Origin: Hyphomicrobium_A sp963812795
Lineage (GTDB): Bacteria > Pseudomonadota > Alphaproteobacteria > Rhizobiales > Hyphomicrobiaceae
Direction: 5' to 3'
DNA: 64,000 nt
Assembly (NCBI GenBank): GCA_963812795.1
Contig: CAWEWG010000016.1
Location: forward strand, 62,001-126,000
Position numbers and translations under genes: made by a program. Of this stretch, positions 50,401 through 59,742 are shown piece after piece; positions within the stretch are counted from its first letter, which is position 1; the number at the start of each line of letters is the position of its first letter. The notes under the pieces were generated by a model. It searched no databases, was not told where the DNA came from, and saw only the letters and a list, made by a program, of their open reading frames with translations.

Positions 50401-52734
50401 ATGGGCAAACACGAAAAAGTGCCGGGCGTCGGCGCCTACGGCGGTCCCGCCGGCGGCTGGGGTGCGTTGCAGGCCGTCGCACGCGCTCTGCGTGCGCAGA
50501 TGGCGCTCAACCGCGAGACGCGGGCGCTGCGCCGCGTGAACCAGCCGCAGGGTTTCGATTGTCCCGGCTGCGCCTGGCCCGATCCGCGCCACGCCTCATC
50601 GTTCGAATTCTGCGAGAACGGCGCCAAGGCGGTGGCCTGGGAGGCGACGCGCAAGCGCGCCGACCTCGAGTTCTTCGCCTCGCACAGCGCGTCCGAGCTG
50701 TGGAACTGGACCGACTTTGCCTTGGAGGATGCCGGCCGGCTGACTCATCCGATGATCTACGATGCGGCGAGCGACCACTTCGTGCCCATCGCTTGGGAAG
50801 ATGCCTTTGCGCGCATCGGTGGCGAGCTGCGCAAGCTGCCCGACCCGAACATGGCGGAGTTCTACACCTCGGGGCGCACGTCGAACGAAGCCGCGTTTAT
50901 GTACCAGGTGTTCGTGCGCGAGTTCGGCACCAACAATTTCCCCGACTGCTCCAACATGTGCCACGAGGCGACGAGCGTCGGACTGCCGGATTCCATCGGC
51001 GTCGGCAAAGGCACGGTGACGCTGGAAGACTTCGACCACGCCGATCTCGTCTTCTGCATGGGGCACAACCCCGGCACCAATCATCCGCGCATGCTGTCGA
51101 CGCTGCGCGACGTGTCCAAGCGCGGCGGCACCATCGTGGTGTTCAACCCGCTGAAGGAGCGCGGCCTCGAGCGCTTCCTGTCGCCGCAGCATCCGGTCGA
51201 AATGCTGACCGGGCGGGCGACCAAGATCGCCTCCGTCTACCATCAGGTGCGCGTCGGCGGCGACGCGGCGGTGATGAAGGGCCTGATGAAGGCGCTTGCT
51301 GGCGCTCGAGGGCAAGAACGGCCGCCAGGTCATCGATCGCGCCTTCATCGCCGACCACACGGCCGGCTACGACGCCCTGGTTCGCGACATCAAGGCGACG
51401 AAGTGGAAGGACATCGAGCGCTGCTCCGGCCTGACGCGGCGCGAGATCGAGAGCACGGCGGAGATCTACGCCAACGCCAAGAACGTCATCTTCTGCTACG
51501 GCATGGGCCTGACGCAGCACCGGCACGGCACGCAGGTGGTGCAGCAGCTCGCCAACCTGATGCTGATGCGCGGCCAGATCGGCCGCGCAGGCGCCGGCAT
51601 CTGCCCGTTGCGCGGCCACTCCAACGTGCAGGGCGACCGCACCGTCGGCATCACCGAGATCCCCAACGACGAGCTGCTGGACCGCCTCGAGGCGACGTTC
51701 GGCTTCAAGCCGCCGCGCGAGCACGGCCACGGCGCCGTCGAGGCCATCAAGGCCATCGCCGAAGGGCGCTCGAAGGCGCTCGTCTGCATGGGCGGCAACC
51801 TGCCGGTGGCGATGTCCGACCCCGAGGTGTCCTTCGCGGCGATGCGCAAGCTGGATCTGGCCGTGCACATCGCCACCAAGCTCAATCGCTCGCATCTGCT
51901 GCTGGCCAAGACGTCGATCATTCTGCCGTGCCTCGGGACGCACCGAGCTCGACGAGCAGGAGACCGGCCCGCAATCGGTGACGGTCGAGGATTCGATGTC
52001 GGTGGTGCACGCATCGGCCGGGCGCCTGAAGCCGGCATCACCCGATCTGAAATCCGAGCCCGCCATCGTCGCCGGCATCGCCAAGGCGACCCTGCCTAAC
52101 ACCAAGGTCGATTGGGACGGCTTCGTCGCCGATTACAACGTCATCCGCGACGCCATCGAGAAGGTCTTCCCGGCCTTCGCCGACTTCAATGCGCGCGTGC
52201 GCGAGCCGGGCGGCTTCCGCCTCCACATCGCCGCCTCCGAGCGCCAATGGCTGACGCCGAACGGCAAGGCCAACTTCATCGTGTTCACGGGCCTCGACTG
52301 CGATACGCGCGCCGGGCAATCCGAAGCGCTGATGCTCGCCACCATCCGCAGCCACGATCAGTACAATACGACCATCTACGGCTTCAACGATCGCTATCGC
52401 GGCATCAGCGGCCGGCGCGACGTCATCTTCATGCACAAGGACGACCTGCAGGCGCGCGGGCTGAGCCATGGCGACCTCGTCGACGTCGAGACGATCGCGG
52501 CAAACGGACGACGCGCAGCCCCGCGTGCTGGCCAGCCTCACCGCGGTCGAGTTCGACATCGCCAGAAACTCCGCCGCGGCCTACTACCCGGAGGCCAATC
52601 CGCTCGTCGCGCTGGAGAGCTTCGATGCGCGCAGCGGCACGCCGGCGTACAAGTCGATCCCCGTCCGCGTGCGCGCGGCGGCGGCAAAAAATGTCAGCGC
52701 GCCTATGAAGCCGGCAGAAGCCGTGGCCGTGTAG
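50401..52734 (+). CDS. YdeP/FdhF-family molybdopterin oxidoreductase, three frameshifts
   Basis: Four overlapping frame segments add up to one 776-aa molybdoenzyme, normal for the YdeP/FdhF-alpha group. The N-terminal block has FDCPGCAWPDPRHASSFEFC. It continues with FYTSGRTSNEAAFMYQVFVR, NFPDCSNMCHEATSVGLPDS, CMGHNPGTNHPRMLSTL, FCYGMGLTQHRHGTQVVQQL and NLMLMRGQIGRAGAGICPLR. The breaks are near 51298, 51938 and 52507-52511, each curable by removing one base. Known relatives are formate dehydrogenase-like or acid-resistance proteins of unclear substrate. If the breaks are genuine the gene is dead; I favour sequence error. Confidence 0.8.
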
Positions 52735-52791
52735 AAACCGGAACCATGGCCGGCGCAGCCTGTTGTTCCTCCGACAGAAAGGAGGAACCAT

Positions 52792-53007
52792 ATGGCTCTC
52801 AACGAAAACAACCACGAGGAAGTTACCCGCGAGGCGCCCCATACGGTGCCCGTCGCCGACCGCTCCGGGCTGATCACCGGCATCATCCTTGCCGCCGTAC
52901 TCGCCTTCGGCGTTCTCGCCTGGATGAACTACGACACGGCGCCCAACCTGCAGTCGGCGCAGACCGAACAACCGGCAACCCCAGCGCCGCCACCCCAACC
53001 GAACTAG
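52792..53007 (+). CDS. 71-aa single-pass membrane protein
   Basis: A strong GAAAGGAGGAACC precedes the ATG. The N-terminal 30 residues are soluble and acidic (MALNENNHEEVTREAPHTVP), then one membrane helix (LITGIILAAVLAFGVLAWM), then a Pro/Gln/Ala tail. It follows the molybdoenzyme by 57 bases and is ended by an intrinsic terminator. Function unknown. Confidence 0.65.
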   Translation: MALNENNHEEVTREAPHTVPVADRSGLITGIILAAVLAFGVLAWMNYDTAPNLQSAQTEQPATPAPPPQPN

Positions 53008-53019
53008 CGCCGGGACAGC

Positions 53020-53049
53020 AAAGCCCCGCCTCGGACGGGGCGGGGCTTT
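53020..53049 (+). terminator. Intrinsic terminator after the 71-aa membrane protein
   Basis: AAAGCCCCGCC pairs with GGCGGGGCTTT across an eight-base loop. The T run after it is short (TTT). The same half-stem AAAGCCCCGCCTC recurs in the terminator at 53712. Confidence 0.75.
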
Positions 53050-53109
53050 GTCATCTCTAGAGCTGCGGGCGGATGGCAGCAGACACGGCTAAACTGCCGG
53101 CGCCGGGCG

Positions 53110-53592
53110 TTGTGCCGAGTTGATTATAGTTGTGGCCCATACGACACGCTCGACTTTAAGTTGTCACGTAACAGCGCCTTCACCGACTATCAGGCGCTGA
53201 CGGTCGATAGTGGCTTCTATGCCGACATCACGGCCCGCCTCGGCGTCACGTTCGGCGGCACCTTGGTCTACGGCAAGGGCGGTTGGGCCTACTTCGATGG
53301 GGAAGCCAAGCAGGCGACCACACGCCCGGAATACTCCAAGCAAGGTACCGGCAGCCTTCAAGGCTGGGTGCTGGGTGGCGGCGTCGAGCACTATCTCACG
53401 TCAAATCTCAGCATCAAGGCCGAGTACCTGCATTTCGATTTCGGCACCGAGGAGGGCTCGCAGACCAACGTCAGCGACATAACCTCGCCCATCGGCTATG
53501 TCTTCCGCAACTGGCATGACGTCGAGATCGATACGGTCAAGGTCGGCTTGAACTACCACTTCGGTGGCCACGACCCGGTCCCGCTCAAGTAG
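53110..53592 (+). pseudogene. 5'-truncated outer-membrane beta-barrel protein
   Basis: About 150 residues match the C-terminal half of an Omp25/31-like barrel. Alternating aromatic strands are visible (FYADITARLGVTFGGTLVYG, KGGWAYFDG, GWVLGGGVEHYLTSNLSIKA, EYLHFDFGTEEG). The last strand is VKVGLNYHF. There is no signal peptide and no start codon with a ribosome site; the frame runs back to TTG 53110 and then ends just after a terminator. I call it a remnant whose 5' half is lost. Confidence 0.65.
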
Positions 53593-53711
53593 CAAAACCC
53601 GCTGAATGAACATACCCTAGCCCCGGCGCTGGTGCCCCCAGCGTCGGGGTTTCACGTTGGCGACCGCGGCAAATCCCACGACATTGCGGTCGACCACGGG
53701 GCATCGAAAGC

Positions 53712-53746
53712 AAAAAAGCCCCGCCTCATTCGAGGGGGGCTTTTTC
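53712..53746. terminator. Intrinsic terminator, usable on either strand
   Basis: AAAAAAGCCCC and GGGGGCTTTTT flank CGCCTCATTCGAG, which can form additional pairs. T-rich and A-rich flanks suit termination of both the barrel remnant and the convergent gene at 53770. Confidence 0.75.
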
Positions 53747-53769
53747 ATGTGCGAACGAATGGACGTGGA

Positions 53770-54027
53770 TCAGCGCGCGTAGCGGCGCGAGGAACGATAG
53801 TAGCGGCGCGGCGCTTCGCCGGACTGGCGCTGGCAGAAGGCGCTACGCGTGCCGCTGAGGCAGCCGTAGCGGGTGAGCAATTCGGCGTCGCGCGCATTGG
53901 TTGGACCGCCGGCCCGCGCATTGGCCCGCGCCGCCTCGACCTCCCAATAGGAATCCGCTGCAACACCCGTAGGAATCGCCGCCGCCAATGCGACCACGCC
54001 CAGCGCCGCTAGAGCCTTCATGCCCAT
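53770..54027 (-). CDS. Small secreted basic protein, unknown function
   Basis: The 85-aa product has a signal peptide (MGMKALAALGVVALAAAIPT) with cleavage near VAA-DS. A short mature part follows with two cysteines (YGCLSGTRSAFCQRQ) and a strongly basic tyrosine-rich end (APRRYYRSSRRYAR). Position beside a terminator and upstream of tRNA-Ser on the same strand. No family recognised. Confidence 0.6.
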   Translation of the reverse strand: MGMKALAALGVVALAAAIPTGVAADSYWEVEAARANARAGGPTNARDAELLTRYGCLSGTRSAFCQRQSGEAPRRYYRSSRRYAR

Positions 54028-54176
54028 GGCATCACTCCCTTATTTTACAAACCAACACGCGCCAACCATCACGGCTGGCGCCTCGCTGAATGTCCGTCTG
54101 TGAAAAGATATGGGATCGCAGCGTGCCCGGGTCCAGAGCGCGCGTCACAAACGATCGTGAAGCGGATGGGAGGGAA

Positions 54177-54270
54177 TGGCGGAGACGGAGGGATTCGAAC
54201 CCTCGATACGCCTTTACAAGCGTATAACGGTTTAGCAAACCGCCGCCTTCAGCCTCTCGGCCACGTCTCC
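54177..54270 (-). tRNA. tRNA-Ser (anticodon GCT)
   Basis: Read on the minus strand, GGAGACG at the 5' end pairs with CGTCTCC at the 3' end, with discriminator G and an encoded CCA. The anticodon loop TTGCTAA gives GCT. The variable arm is long (TTATACGC pairing region), and the T loop is GGTTCGAATCC. Total 91 bases plus CCA, typical of a class II tRNA-Ser that reads AGC and AGT. Confidence 0.97.
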
Positions 54271-54439
54271 TCCGGAGGAGCCCTAATAGAGGCGGGGTGG
54301 TCCGATTGCAAGCCGCGCGAGCCGCGCGTCGCGGGCGCCGTCACCATCGGCCTTGACGCCCTTCGCGGTGCGCCGCATCGTTTGCTCAGCCAATGGGGAA
54401 ACCAGGCCAAAAACGGCCGAACCCGGCAGGGTGGCTTGC

Positions 54440-55018
54440 ATGCACACGCGGTATCTCCTTCTCGCGGCGCTAGCGCCGAACTTAGTGCTCGCGGCGAGCG
54501 CCGGCGCGCAGGAGTTCTGCGTCACGTGCGCGTCCCCCGAGGCGAGCTACCGCTGCCTCATCGGCGGCGAGGCACCGATGGCGGCACGGTCCTCGCGCGG
54601 CCAATTCCTGTGCATCACCGAGCTCGCCAAAGCCGGCGGCCATGCGAGCTGCAGCGCTACCCGTGGCCAGGCGACGCCCTGCCCCGGCGAAACGCGCACG
54701 GTGATGTTCACCGTCGGCGATCCTGGAGCCTCGCCGCTGGAAACGACGCCGATGGCGGCGCCGCCGGCCCCGGTAGCCCCGTTGGCGCCTACCAAAGACA
54801 TCTCGCCCGTCCCATTGCCGCCGCCCGGTCAGCAACAGCCGCCTGCGCATGCGCCGCAGACGACCGAGGCACCCGGGACACCCCAGGAGCCGAAGCCGAA
54901 CGCCGTCGAGAACTTTGCCAAGAAGACGGGCGAGGCGATCACCGACACCGGCACCGCGGTGGGCAATGCTGCGAAGAAGACGTGGGACTGCGTCGCCTCG
55001 CTGTTCGGCGACTGCTAG
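54440..55018 (+). CDS. Secreted cysteine-containing protein with Pro-rich middle
   Basis: The 192-aa product has a signal peptide (RYLLLAALAPNLVLAASAGA). A cysteine-containing N-terminal part follows (EFCVTCASPEASYRCLIGGE, then SCSATRGQATPCPGE). After it come a proline-rich linker and an amphipathic helix near the end (VENFAKKTGEAITDTGTAVG), finishing in WDCVASLFGDC. Its start ATG 54440 is preferred to an upstream in-frame extension because the signal peptide begins there. No family recognised. Confidence 0.6.
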   Translation: MHTRYLLLAALAPNLVLAASAGAQEFCVTCASPEASYRCLIGGEAPMAARSSRGQFLCITELAKAGGHASCSATRGQATPCPGETRTVMFTVGDPGASPLETTPMAAPPAPVAPLAPTKDISPVPLPPPGQQQPPAHAPQTTEAPGTPQEPKPNAVENFAKKTGEAITDTGTAVGNAAKKTWDCVASLFGDC

Positions 55019-55036
55019 CGCATCAAGCGGCGCTGC

Positions 55037-55306
55037 TTAGTGTTTGGAGATCCACTCGCGGGCGAGACGCTGGGCACGCGAAATCTGCGGCTTCGACATC
55101 TCGCGGGAAATCTCGAAGCGGTAGCGCTTGGCGTCGTCGTTGCCGCGCATCGCCGCGAGATTGAACCACTTGTGCGCCTCGACAAGGTCGGTATCCACAT
55201 CCCGGCCTACGCAATACATAAGGCCGAGTTGGAAGAGAGCATCCGGCGTCGAGCCGTAGTCCGTGCTCTCGACAATTCCGTGAGATCCAAGTTCAAGTCG
55301 TGCCAT
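55037..55306 (-). CDS. Short Sel1-repeat family protein
   Basis: The 89-aa protein has one Sel1-type unit: FQLGLMYCVGRDVDTDLVEA, then HKWFNLAAMRGNDDAKRYR. The end RAQRLAREWISKH is typical of a small alphaproteobacterial Sel1 family. These units form helical pairs for protein contacts. A 232-base gap before the quinone oxidoreductase gene holds nothing I can name. Confidence 0.75.
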   Translation of the reverse strand: MARLELGSHGIVESTDYGSTPDALFQLGLMYCVGRDVDTDLVEAHKWFNLAAMRGNDDAKRYRFEISREMSKPQISRAQRLAREWISKH

Positions 55307-55539
55307 GTCCGCCCGTACCCCTACATGCCGGCGGTATGCCCGCTCGAGCGCTGATACGAGGATGTCAGGGAGCTCATGAAAACTGGTAAATGGCCGGGCC
55401 GCTGAAGGGTGACAGGAAGCGGAAAACTCGCATCAAATCGGCGCAAACGGGTCGCTTCTGCGCAGGCCGCAAGCACATCTTCACGCTCATGGTTACCGGC
55501 CGATAACCATACCTGTAGAAGACGCGCCGCCGGCGCACG

Positions 55540-56514
55540 TCATGGAATGAGGACGACCGAGCCGGTCGTCTTGCGCCCCTCCAGATCGCGATGCGCCTGC
55601 GCCGCCTCGCGCAAGGCGTAGGTACGGCTCGGCACGATCTCGATCGCCCCGCTGGACACCATGGCAAACAGCTCGGACGCATTGGCGAGAAGATCCTCGC
55701 GCCGCGCCGTGTAGGTCATCACCGTCGGCCGCGTCGCATAGAGCGACCCTTTGGCAGACAGGATCTGCATATCGAACGGCGGCACCGCGCCGGAGGCGTT
55801 GCCGAAACTCACCCACAGCCCCTTCGGCCGCAGGCAGTCTAGCGAGGACGGGAACGTGTCCTTGCCGACGCCGTCGTAGACGACATCGCAACCAACACCG
55901 CCGGTGATCTCGCGCACCCGCTTAACGTAGTCCTCGGTGCGGTAGTTGATGACGTGTGTGCAGCCGGCCGCGGCAGCGAGCTGCGCCTTCTCGTCCGAGC
56001 CCACCGTGCCGATCATCGTCGCGCCGATGGCCTTGGCCCATTGGCAGACGATGAGGCCGACGCCGCCGGCGGCCGCGTGGAACAGCAGCACCGTTTCCGG
56101 CGTGCAGCGATAGGTCTCGCGCAGCAGGTAGCGGGCGGTCATGCCCTGCAGCATCATCGATGCGGCGGTGGCGTCGTCGATGTCCTCGGGCAGCCTGACG
56201 AGGCGATCGGCGGGGACGAGCCGCACGTCGGCATAGGCGCCGAGGACCCCCGCATAGGCGACACGGTCGCCGACCTTGAGGTCGCTGACGTCGGGACCGA
56301 CGGCCTCGACGACCCCTGCACCCTCCATGCCGATGACGGCGGGAAAGCTGGCGAGCTTGTAGAGGCCGCTGCGGTGGTAGACATCGATGTAGTTGAGGCC
56401 GACGGCAGTTTGCCGCAATCGCACCTCGCCGGCGCCCGGTTCCCCGACCTCAACCGCCTCCCATTTCAGCACTTCCGGTCCGCCGTTGGCGTGAATGCGG
56501 ATTGCGTGCGCCAT
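55540..56514 (-). CDS. NADPH:quinone oxidoreductase, zinc-independent MDR family
   Basis: The 324-aa protein has the MDR N-terminus (RIHANGGPEVLKWEAVEVGE), GLNYIDVYHRSGLYKL, IGMEGAGVVEAVGPDVSDLK and the Rossmann motif HAAAGGVGLIVCQWAKAIGA. It ends ALREAAQAHRDLEGRKTTGS, the quinone oxidoreductase C-terminal signature. The zinc-binding cysteines are absent, as expected for QOR. It reduces quinones with NADPH in characterised members. Confidence 0.92.
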   Translation of the reverse strand: MAHAIRIHANGGPEVLKWEAVEVGEPGAGEVRLRQTAVGLNYIDVYHRSGLYKLASFPAVIGMEGAGVVEAVGPDVSDLKVGDRVAYAGVLGAYADVRLVPADRLVRLPEDIDDATAASMMLQGMTARYLLRETYRCTPETVLLFHAAAGGVGLIVCQWAKAIGATMIGTVGSDEKAQLAAAAGCTHVINYRTEDYVKRVREITGGVGCDVVYDGVGKDTFPSSLDCLRPKGLWVSFGNASGAVPPFDMQILSAKGSLYATRPTVMTYTARREDLLANASELFAMVSSGAIEIVPSRTYALREAAQAHRDLEGRKTTGSVVLIP

Positions 56515-56608
56515 GCTCAGACCTTTCCTAGAGGGGCCGCCCGTTTCGCCTTGACGTGGCCATGGGAGCCTTCTACGGGCTGTAACGGCGCGCCGACAAG
56601 GAGCGAGA

Positions 56609-57049
56609 ATGATTCCCTACCGCCGCCGGAACCTCCCGGTCCTGCTTTTGCTTTTTGCGCCCGTCGCGCCCGTGGGTTGTTCCGGTCCCAACGTGACCAC
56701 CGGGTCTAGCTCGGGTCTCACCTGCGTCGATGACTCCAGCGACTGCGTCGCCAAGCGGCAGCGCACATTGCGCTATCTCGTCGACGATCAGGATCGCGCC
56801 TGGGTGAAGGCGCATGCACCTGCCGAGGCGTATGCCTCGGGCGTGCGTCTCTTCGCCTTGAAGAGCAAGAAGAAAGACCTCACTTGTGATGAACTCACGC
56901 ACGGCAAGAACGAGGCCGACCGGGCCCCGGGCGTGCTGCGCTCGGCCGGCAATCTCACGCCGGCGCAGGTCTCGCGCGGCATCATGCTGGCGAGCGAAGT
57001 GTCCCGAGAGCTCGGGGCGGAAATGAAGCGTCGGTGCCGCAAGGCTTGA
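56609..57049 (+). CDS. Putative lipoprotein, unknown function
   Basis: The 146-aa product begins MIPYRRRNLPVLLLLFAPVA with a possible lipobox PVGCSG. The mature part has cysteines in LTCVDDSSDCVAKRQR and DLTCDELTHGKNEADRAPG and near the C-terminus (RRCRKA). An AAGGAGCGAG precedes the ATG. It lies 33 bases before dedA and may share its transcript. I recognise no domain. Confidence 0.65.
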   Translation: MIPYRRRNLPVLLLLFAPVAPVGCSGPNVTTGSSSGLTCVDDSSDCVAKRQRTLRYLVDDQDRAWVKAHAPAEAYASGVRLFALKSKKKDLTCDELTHGKNEADRAPGVLRSAGNLTPAQVSRGIMLASEVSRELGAEMKRRCRKA

Positions 57050-57081
57050 GCGCGCGATTGTAAGAAAGACGCGTAGACCAC

Positions 57082-57603
57082 ATGCAGCCCTACATCGACG
57101 CGATCGTCGCTTTCGTGCAGGCCAACCAGGCGTGGGCGGCTCCCGTCGCCTTTGTGCTCGCATTCGGCGAGAGCCTCGCCTTCGTATCCCTGTTCCTCCC
57201 CTCGACTGTCATTCTGGTCGCCATCGGCGGTCTGCTCGGCGCCGGCACCGGCACCGATCTGTGGACCGTCGTCATTGCCGCCTGGGTCGGCGGATCGATG
57301 GGCTACGCCCTCTCCTATTGGATCGGCTTCTACTACAAGGAAGAGATCCGCAGCATCTGGCCGTTCCGCGACTATCCCAACATGATGGACCGCGGCGACC
57401 GGTTCTTCGAGCACTACGGAATCTTCGGCGTGTTCCTCGGCCATTTCGTCGGGCCGGTGCGCGCCGTCATTCCCGTCATCGCCGGAATGGCTGGGATGCC
57501 GCATCTTCAGTTCCAGATCGCCAACGTCACGTCCGCGTTCATCTGGGCGGCGGGCGTCATTGCGCCGAGCTTCTACGGCCTCAAGTGGCTGACCCACAAC
57601 TGA
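57082..57603 (+). CDS. DedA family membrane protein
   Basis: The 173-aa protein has the DedA (SNARE-associated) pattern: AFGESLAFVSLFLPSTVILV, IGGLLGAGTG, AAWVGGSMGYALSYWIGFYY, FFEHYGIFGVFLGHFVGPVR and PVIAGMAGMPHLQFQIANVT. The G-x-x-x-G and R-x-x-x-P-x-x-A-G-x-x-x-M blocks are typical. DedA proteins include lipid scramblases and undecaprenyl-phosphate carriers. It converges on the betaine-lipid methyltransferase gene. Confidence 0.9.
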   Translation: MQPYIDAIVAFVQANQAWAAPVAFVLAFGESLAFVSLFLPSTVILVAIGGLLGAGTGTDLWTVVIAAWVGGSMGYALSYWIGFYYKEEIRSIWPFRDYPNMMDRGDRFFEHYGIFGVFLGHFVGPVRAVIPVIAGMAGMPHLQFQIANVTSAFIWAAGVIAPSFYGLKWLTHN

Positions 57604-57609
57604 AACGAC

Positions 57610-58266
57610 TCAGCTCTTGGTAATCACCGCATACACGGCATAGCCGCGATAGAGCTGGGCGTGGCGCACGCTAAAGCCCGGAAGCGCGCCGATGCGCGCC
57701 AGCTCGATGGCGAGCGCATCGCGTGGCTCGACCGAGAACTGCGCCAGCCAGCCGCGCAACATGCGCTTGAACCAGCGCGGCAACCGCGACTGGGTGCCGA
57801 AGTCGACAATCAGCAACCGCCCGCCGGGGGCGAGCGCGTCGAGCGCCTGCTGCAGCGCCGCGCGCCACGGCGGAATCATCGACAGCGCGTATGAGATGAA
57901 GATGCGGTCGAAGGCCGGTGTGCCGAACAGCCGCTCGGGCGAGAAGTCGGTTGCATCGGCGTGCGCCACTCGGATGCTGTTGTCGAGCGCGGCCTTGCGC
58001 ACTTGGCGGCGCGCGGTGTCGAGCATCGCGGTAGAGATGTCGAAGCCGTAGAAACGGGCCCCCGGATAGCGTCGCGCGGCGGCGATGAGGTTGCGCCCCG
58101 TCCCGCAGGCGATCTCGAGCACACGGCCACCGGGCGGCGGCGCCAGCTCGTCGATAACGCGGTCGCGGCCCAGCAGATAGAACTTGCGCGACGCATCGTA
58201 GACGTACCGCTGGTAGCGGTAGATCGCGTCCATGTGCTGAGCGGCCGACACGCCGGGATTGGCCAC
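57610..58266 (-). CDS. btaB: SAM methyltransferase, BtaB-like
   Basis: The 218-aa protein has the class I SAM motif GGRVLEIACGTGRNLIAAAR, then ARFYGFDISTAMLDTARRQV, FDRIFISYALSMIPPWRAAL and GGRLLIVDFGTQSRLPRWFK. BtaB methylates diacylglyceryl-homoserine three times to give the betaine lipid DGTS. The call rests on its position 11 bases downstream of btaA and on overall length and motif spacing. A different small methyltransferase is possible. Confidence 0.8.
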   Translation of the reverse strand: MANPGVSAAQHMDAIYRYQRYVYDASRKFYLLGRDRVIDELAPPPGGRVLEIACGTGRNLIAAARRYPGARFYGFDISTAMLDTARRQVRKAALDNSIRVAHADATDFSPERLFGTPAFDRIFISYALSMIPPWRAALQQALDALAPGGRLLIVDFGTQSRLPRWFKRMLRGWLAQFSVEPRDALAIELARIGALPGFSVRHAQLYRGYAVYAVITKS

Positions 58267-58277
58267 GCGCTATATCC

Positions 58278-59540
58278 TCAGACAGCCAGCGTATAGAGAT
58301 GGAAGCCGCCGTAGATCGACGAGCGGTCCTTCGCGGTAAGCTCGCGGCAGCGTTGCCGGTCATAGACGAAGCGCTCGAGGATGGCGCCCGGCACGCGTCC
58401 TGGAAGGATCGTTTCCTCGCCGGCGGTGCGGAAGATGACGCGCGCGCCGGGTCTCGCCGTGCGTGATATCTCGCTCCACAGCGCCCCGAGCTGCTCGTCG
58501 GTCATCCAATCCTGAGCATCCAACAACACGTAAGCGTCGATCGACGCCGACGGGCGGGCGGCGAGATGCTCGGTGAACGAGGCGTGCACGACGGTCATGT
58601 CGGACGCCCGCTTGCGCAGCCGCGCGAAGGCCTCGCGCTGCAGATACGGCGGCAGCGGCGCCCGCTCGTTGGTGGCATAGCGGCGGCCGAACGCCTGCCA
58701 GGCGAAGTAGTTGTCCTTGAGGTCGAAGTCGCAGGCGAGGCGCTGCAGCCGCGCCAGCAGCACGTCGGCCATGCTGGCCTCATCGCCCTTCAACGCCGTG
58801 AACTGCGACGGCGGGATGCCGAGGCCAAATAGCGCCGACGGCTTGTCGAGCAGCCAGCGGATATGTCGCTTGCGGAACAGCGGCGCCAGTTCGCTGTCGA
58901 AGATGCGTCGCTGCTCACTGAGCGTCCGCGCAGCAAGCAGGCGGCGCGGATTTTTGCCGTGCGCGCGGGCCAAGAGGTGCCCGGCGCCGATGAAGTTGCC
59001 GAGCAGGCCGTGGCGGTAGACGTTGGAGCCGAAGTAGCCGATGCGGCGGCGGCCGATGCGATCACGCGATTCCCAGTAGTTGCGCGTCACGGCATCGAGA
59101 TGCGGACGCAGATAGTCGAAGTAGGCTTCGATGTTCTGCTGCCGGTTGGCTTCGGCAAAGAAGGTGCGGAATGCCCCGTAGTCCGGCAGGTGCGCCAGTG
59201 CCGCCAGCTTGAGCTTGTTGAGGGCGACGTGGGCCGGATTGAGATCGATGGCCGTGACGGACACGGGAGCGGCGGCGAGATAGCTGAGAACGTTGCAACC
59301 GCCGGAGGCGATGGCGACGAGATGCTCATCCTCCTTGAGGTCGAGGGCCTCAAGGTCGACGACCGGGTCTTCCCAGATTTGCGGATAGACGAGGCCGCTG
59401 AAGGCGAGCGTGAACAAACGCTCCTGTATGCCTCGGCGCGTCACCGCCTTGTGCCGATGCACGGCCTGCCGCAGACGCTTGTTGCGTTGGCGCCGCAGCG
59501 GCGCGTCCTCAACGGCGATCGCGTCCTGAGTTGAGGCCAT
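58278..59540 (-). CDS. btaA: BtaA (DUF3419), S-adenosylmethionine:diacylglycerol 3-amino-3-carboxypropyl transferase
   Basis: The 420-aa protein has DUF3419 features: FTLAFSGLVYPQIWEDPVVD, LVAIASGGCNVLSYLAAAPV, VTAIDLNPAHVALNKLKLAA, RRRIGYFGSNVYRHGLLGNF and PPYLQREAFARLRKRASDMT. BtaA transfers the aminocarboxypropyl group of SAM to diacylglycerol, giving diacylglyceryl-homoserine. With btaB it makes DGTS, which in Rhodobacter and Sinorhizobium replaces phospholipids under phosphate limitation. ATG 59540 is the usual start. No clear Pho box is seen. Confidence 0.9.
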   Translation of the reverse strand: MASTQDAIAVEDAPLRRQRNKRLRQAVHRHKAVTRRGIQERLFTLAFSGLVYPQIWEDPVVDLEALDLKEDEHLVAIASGGCNVLSYLAAAPVSVTAIDLNPAHVALNKLKLAALAHLPDYGAFRTFFAEANRQQNIEAYFDYLRPHLDAVTRNYWESRDRIGRRRIGYFGSNVYRHGLLGNFIGAGHLLARAHGKNPRRLLAARTLSEQRRIFDSELAPLFRKRHIRWLLDKPSALFGLGIPPSQFTALKGDEASMADVLLARLQRLACDFDLKDNYFAWQAFGRRYATNERAPLPPYLQREAFARLRKRASDMTVVHASFTEHLAARPSASIDAYVLLDAQDWMTDEQLGALWSEISRTARPGARVIFRTAGEETILPGRVPGAILERFVYDRQRCRELTAKDRSSIYGGFHLYTLAV

Positions 59541-59742
59541 GCTTCCTCGTCTGGCGTTTTGCGCCGGCAAATTGCCAGCCTGACGGTCCGACCGGACCCG
59601 CTAAGGGAGTCTTGTTACGGTTTTATGTCATCCACTGCCGCCGGGCCTTGCGCCACACGCCATAATGACTTAGACGAGCCACTTCGCGCTTCGAGGGCCG
59701 TCGCGGCTGCAAGCGCCAATCCATCAATTTTGGTGAAGGCCC

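Noticed and set aside
59611..59634. Pho-box-like TTGTTAC and ATGTCAT pair upstream of btaA
   Set aside because: The two heptamers are 13 bases apart instead of 11 and each has mismatches. Not strong enough to claim.
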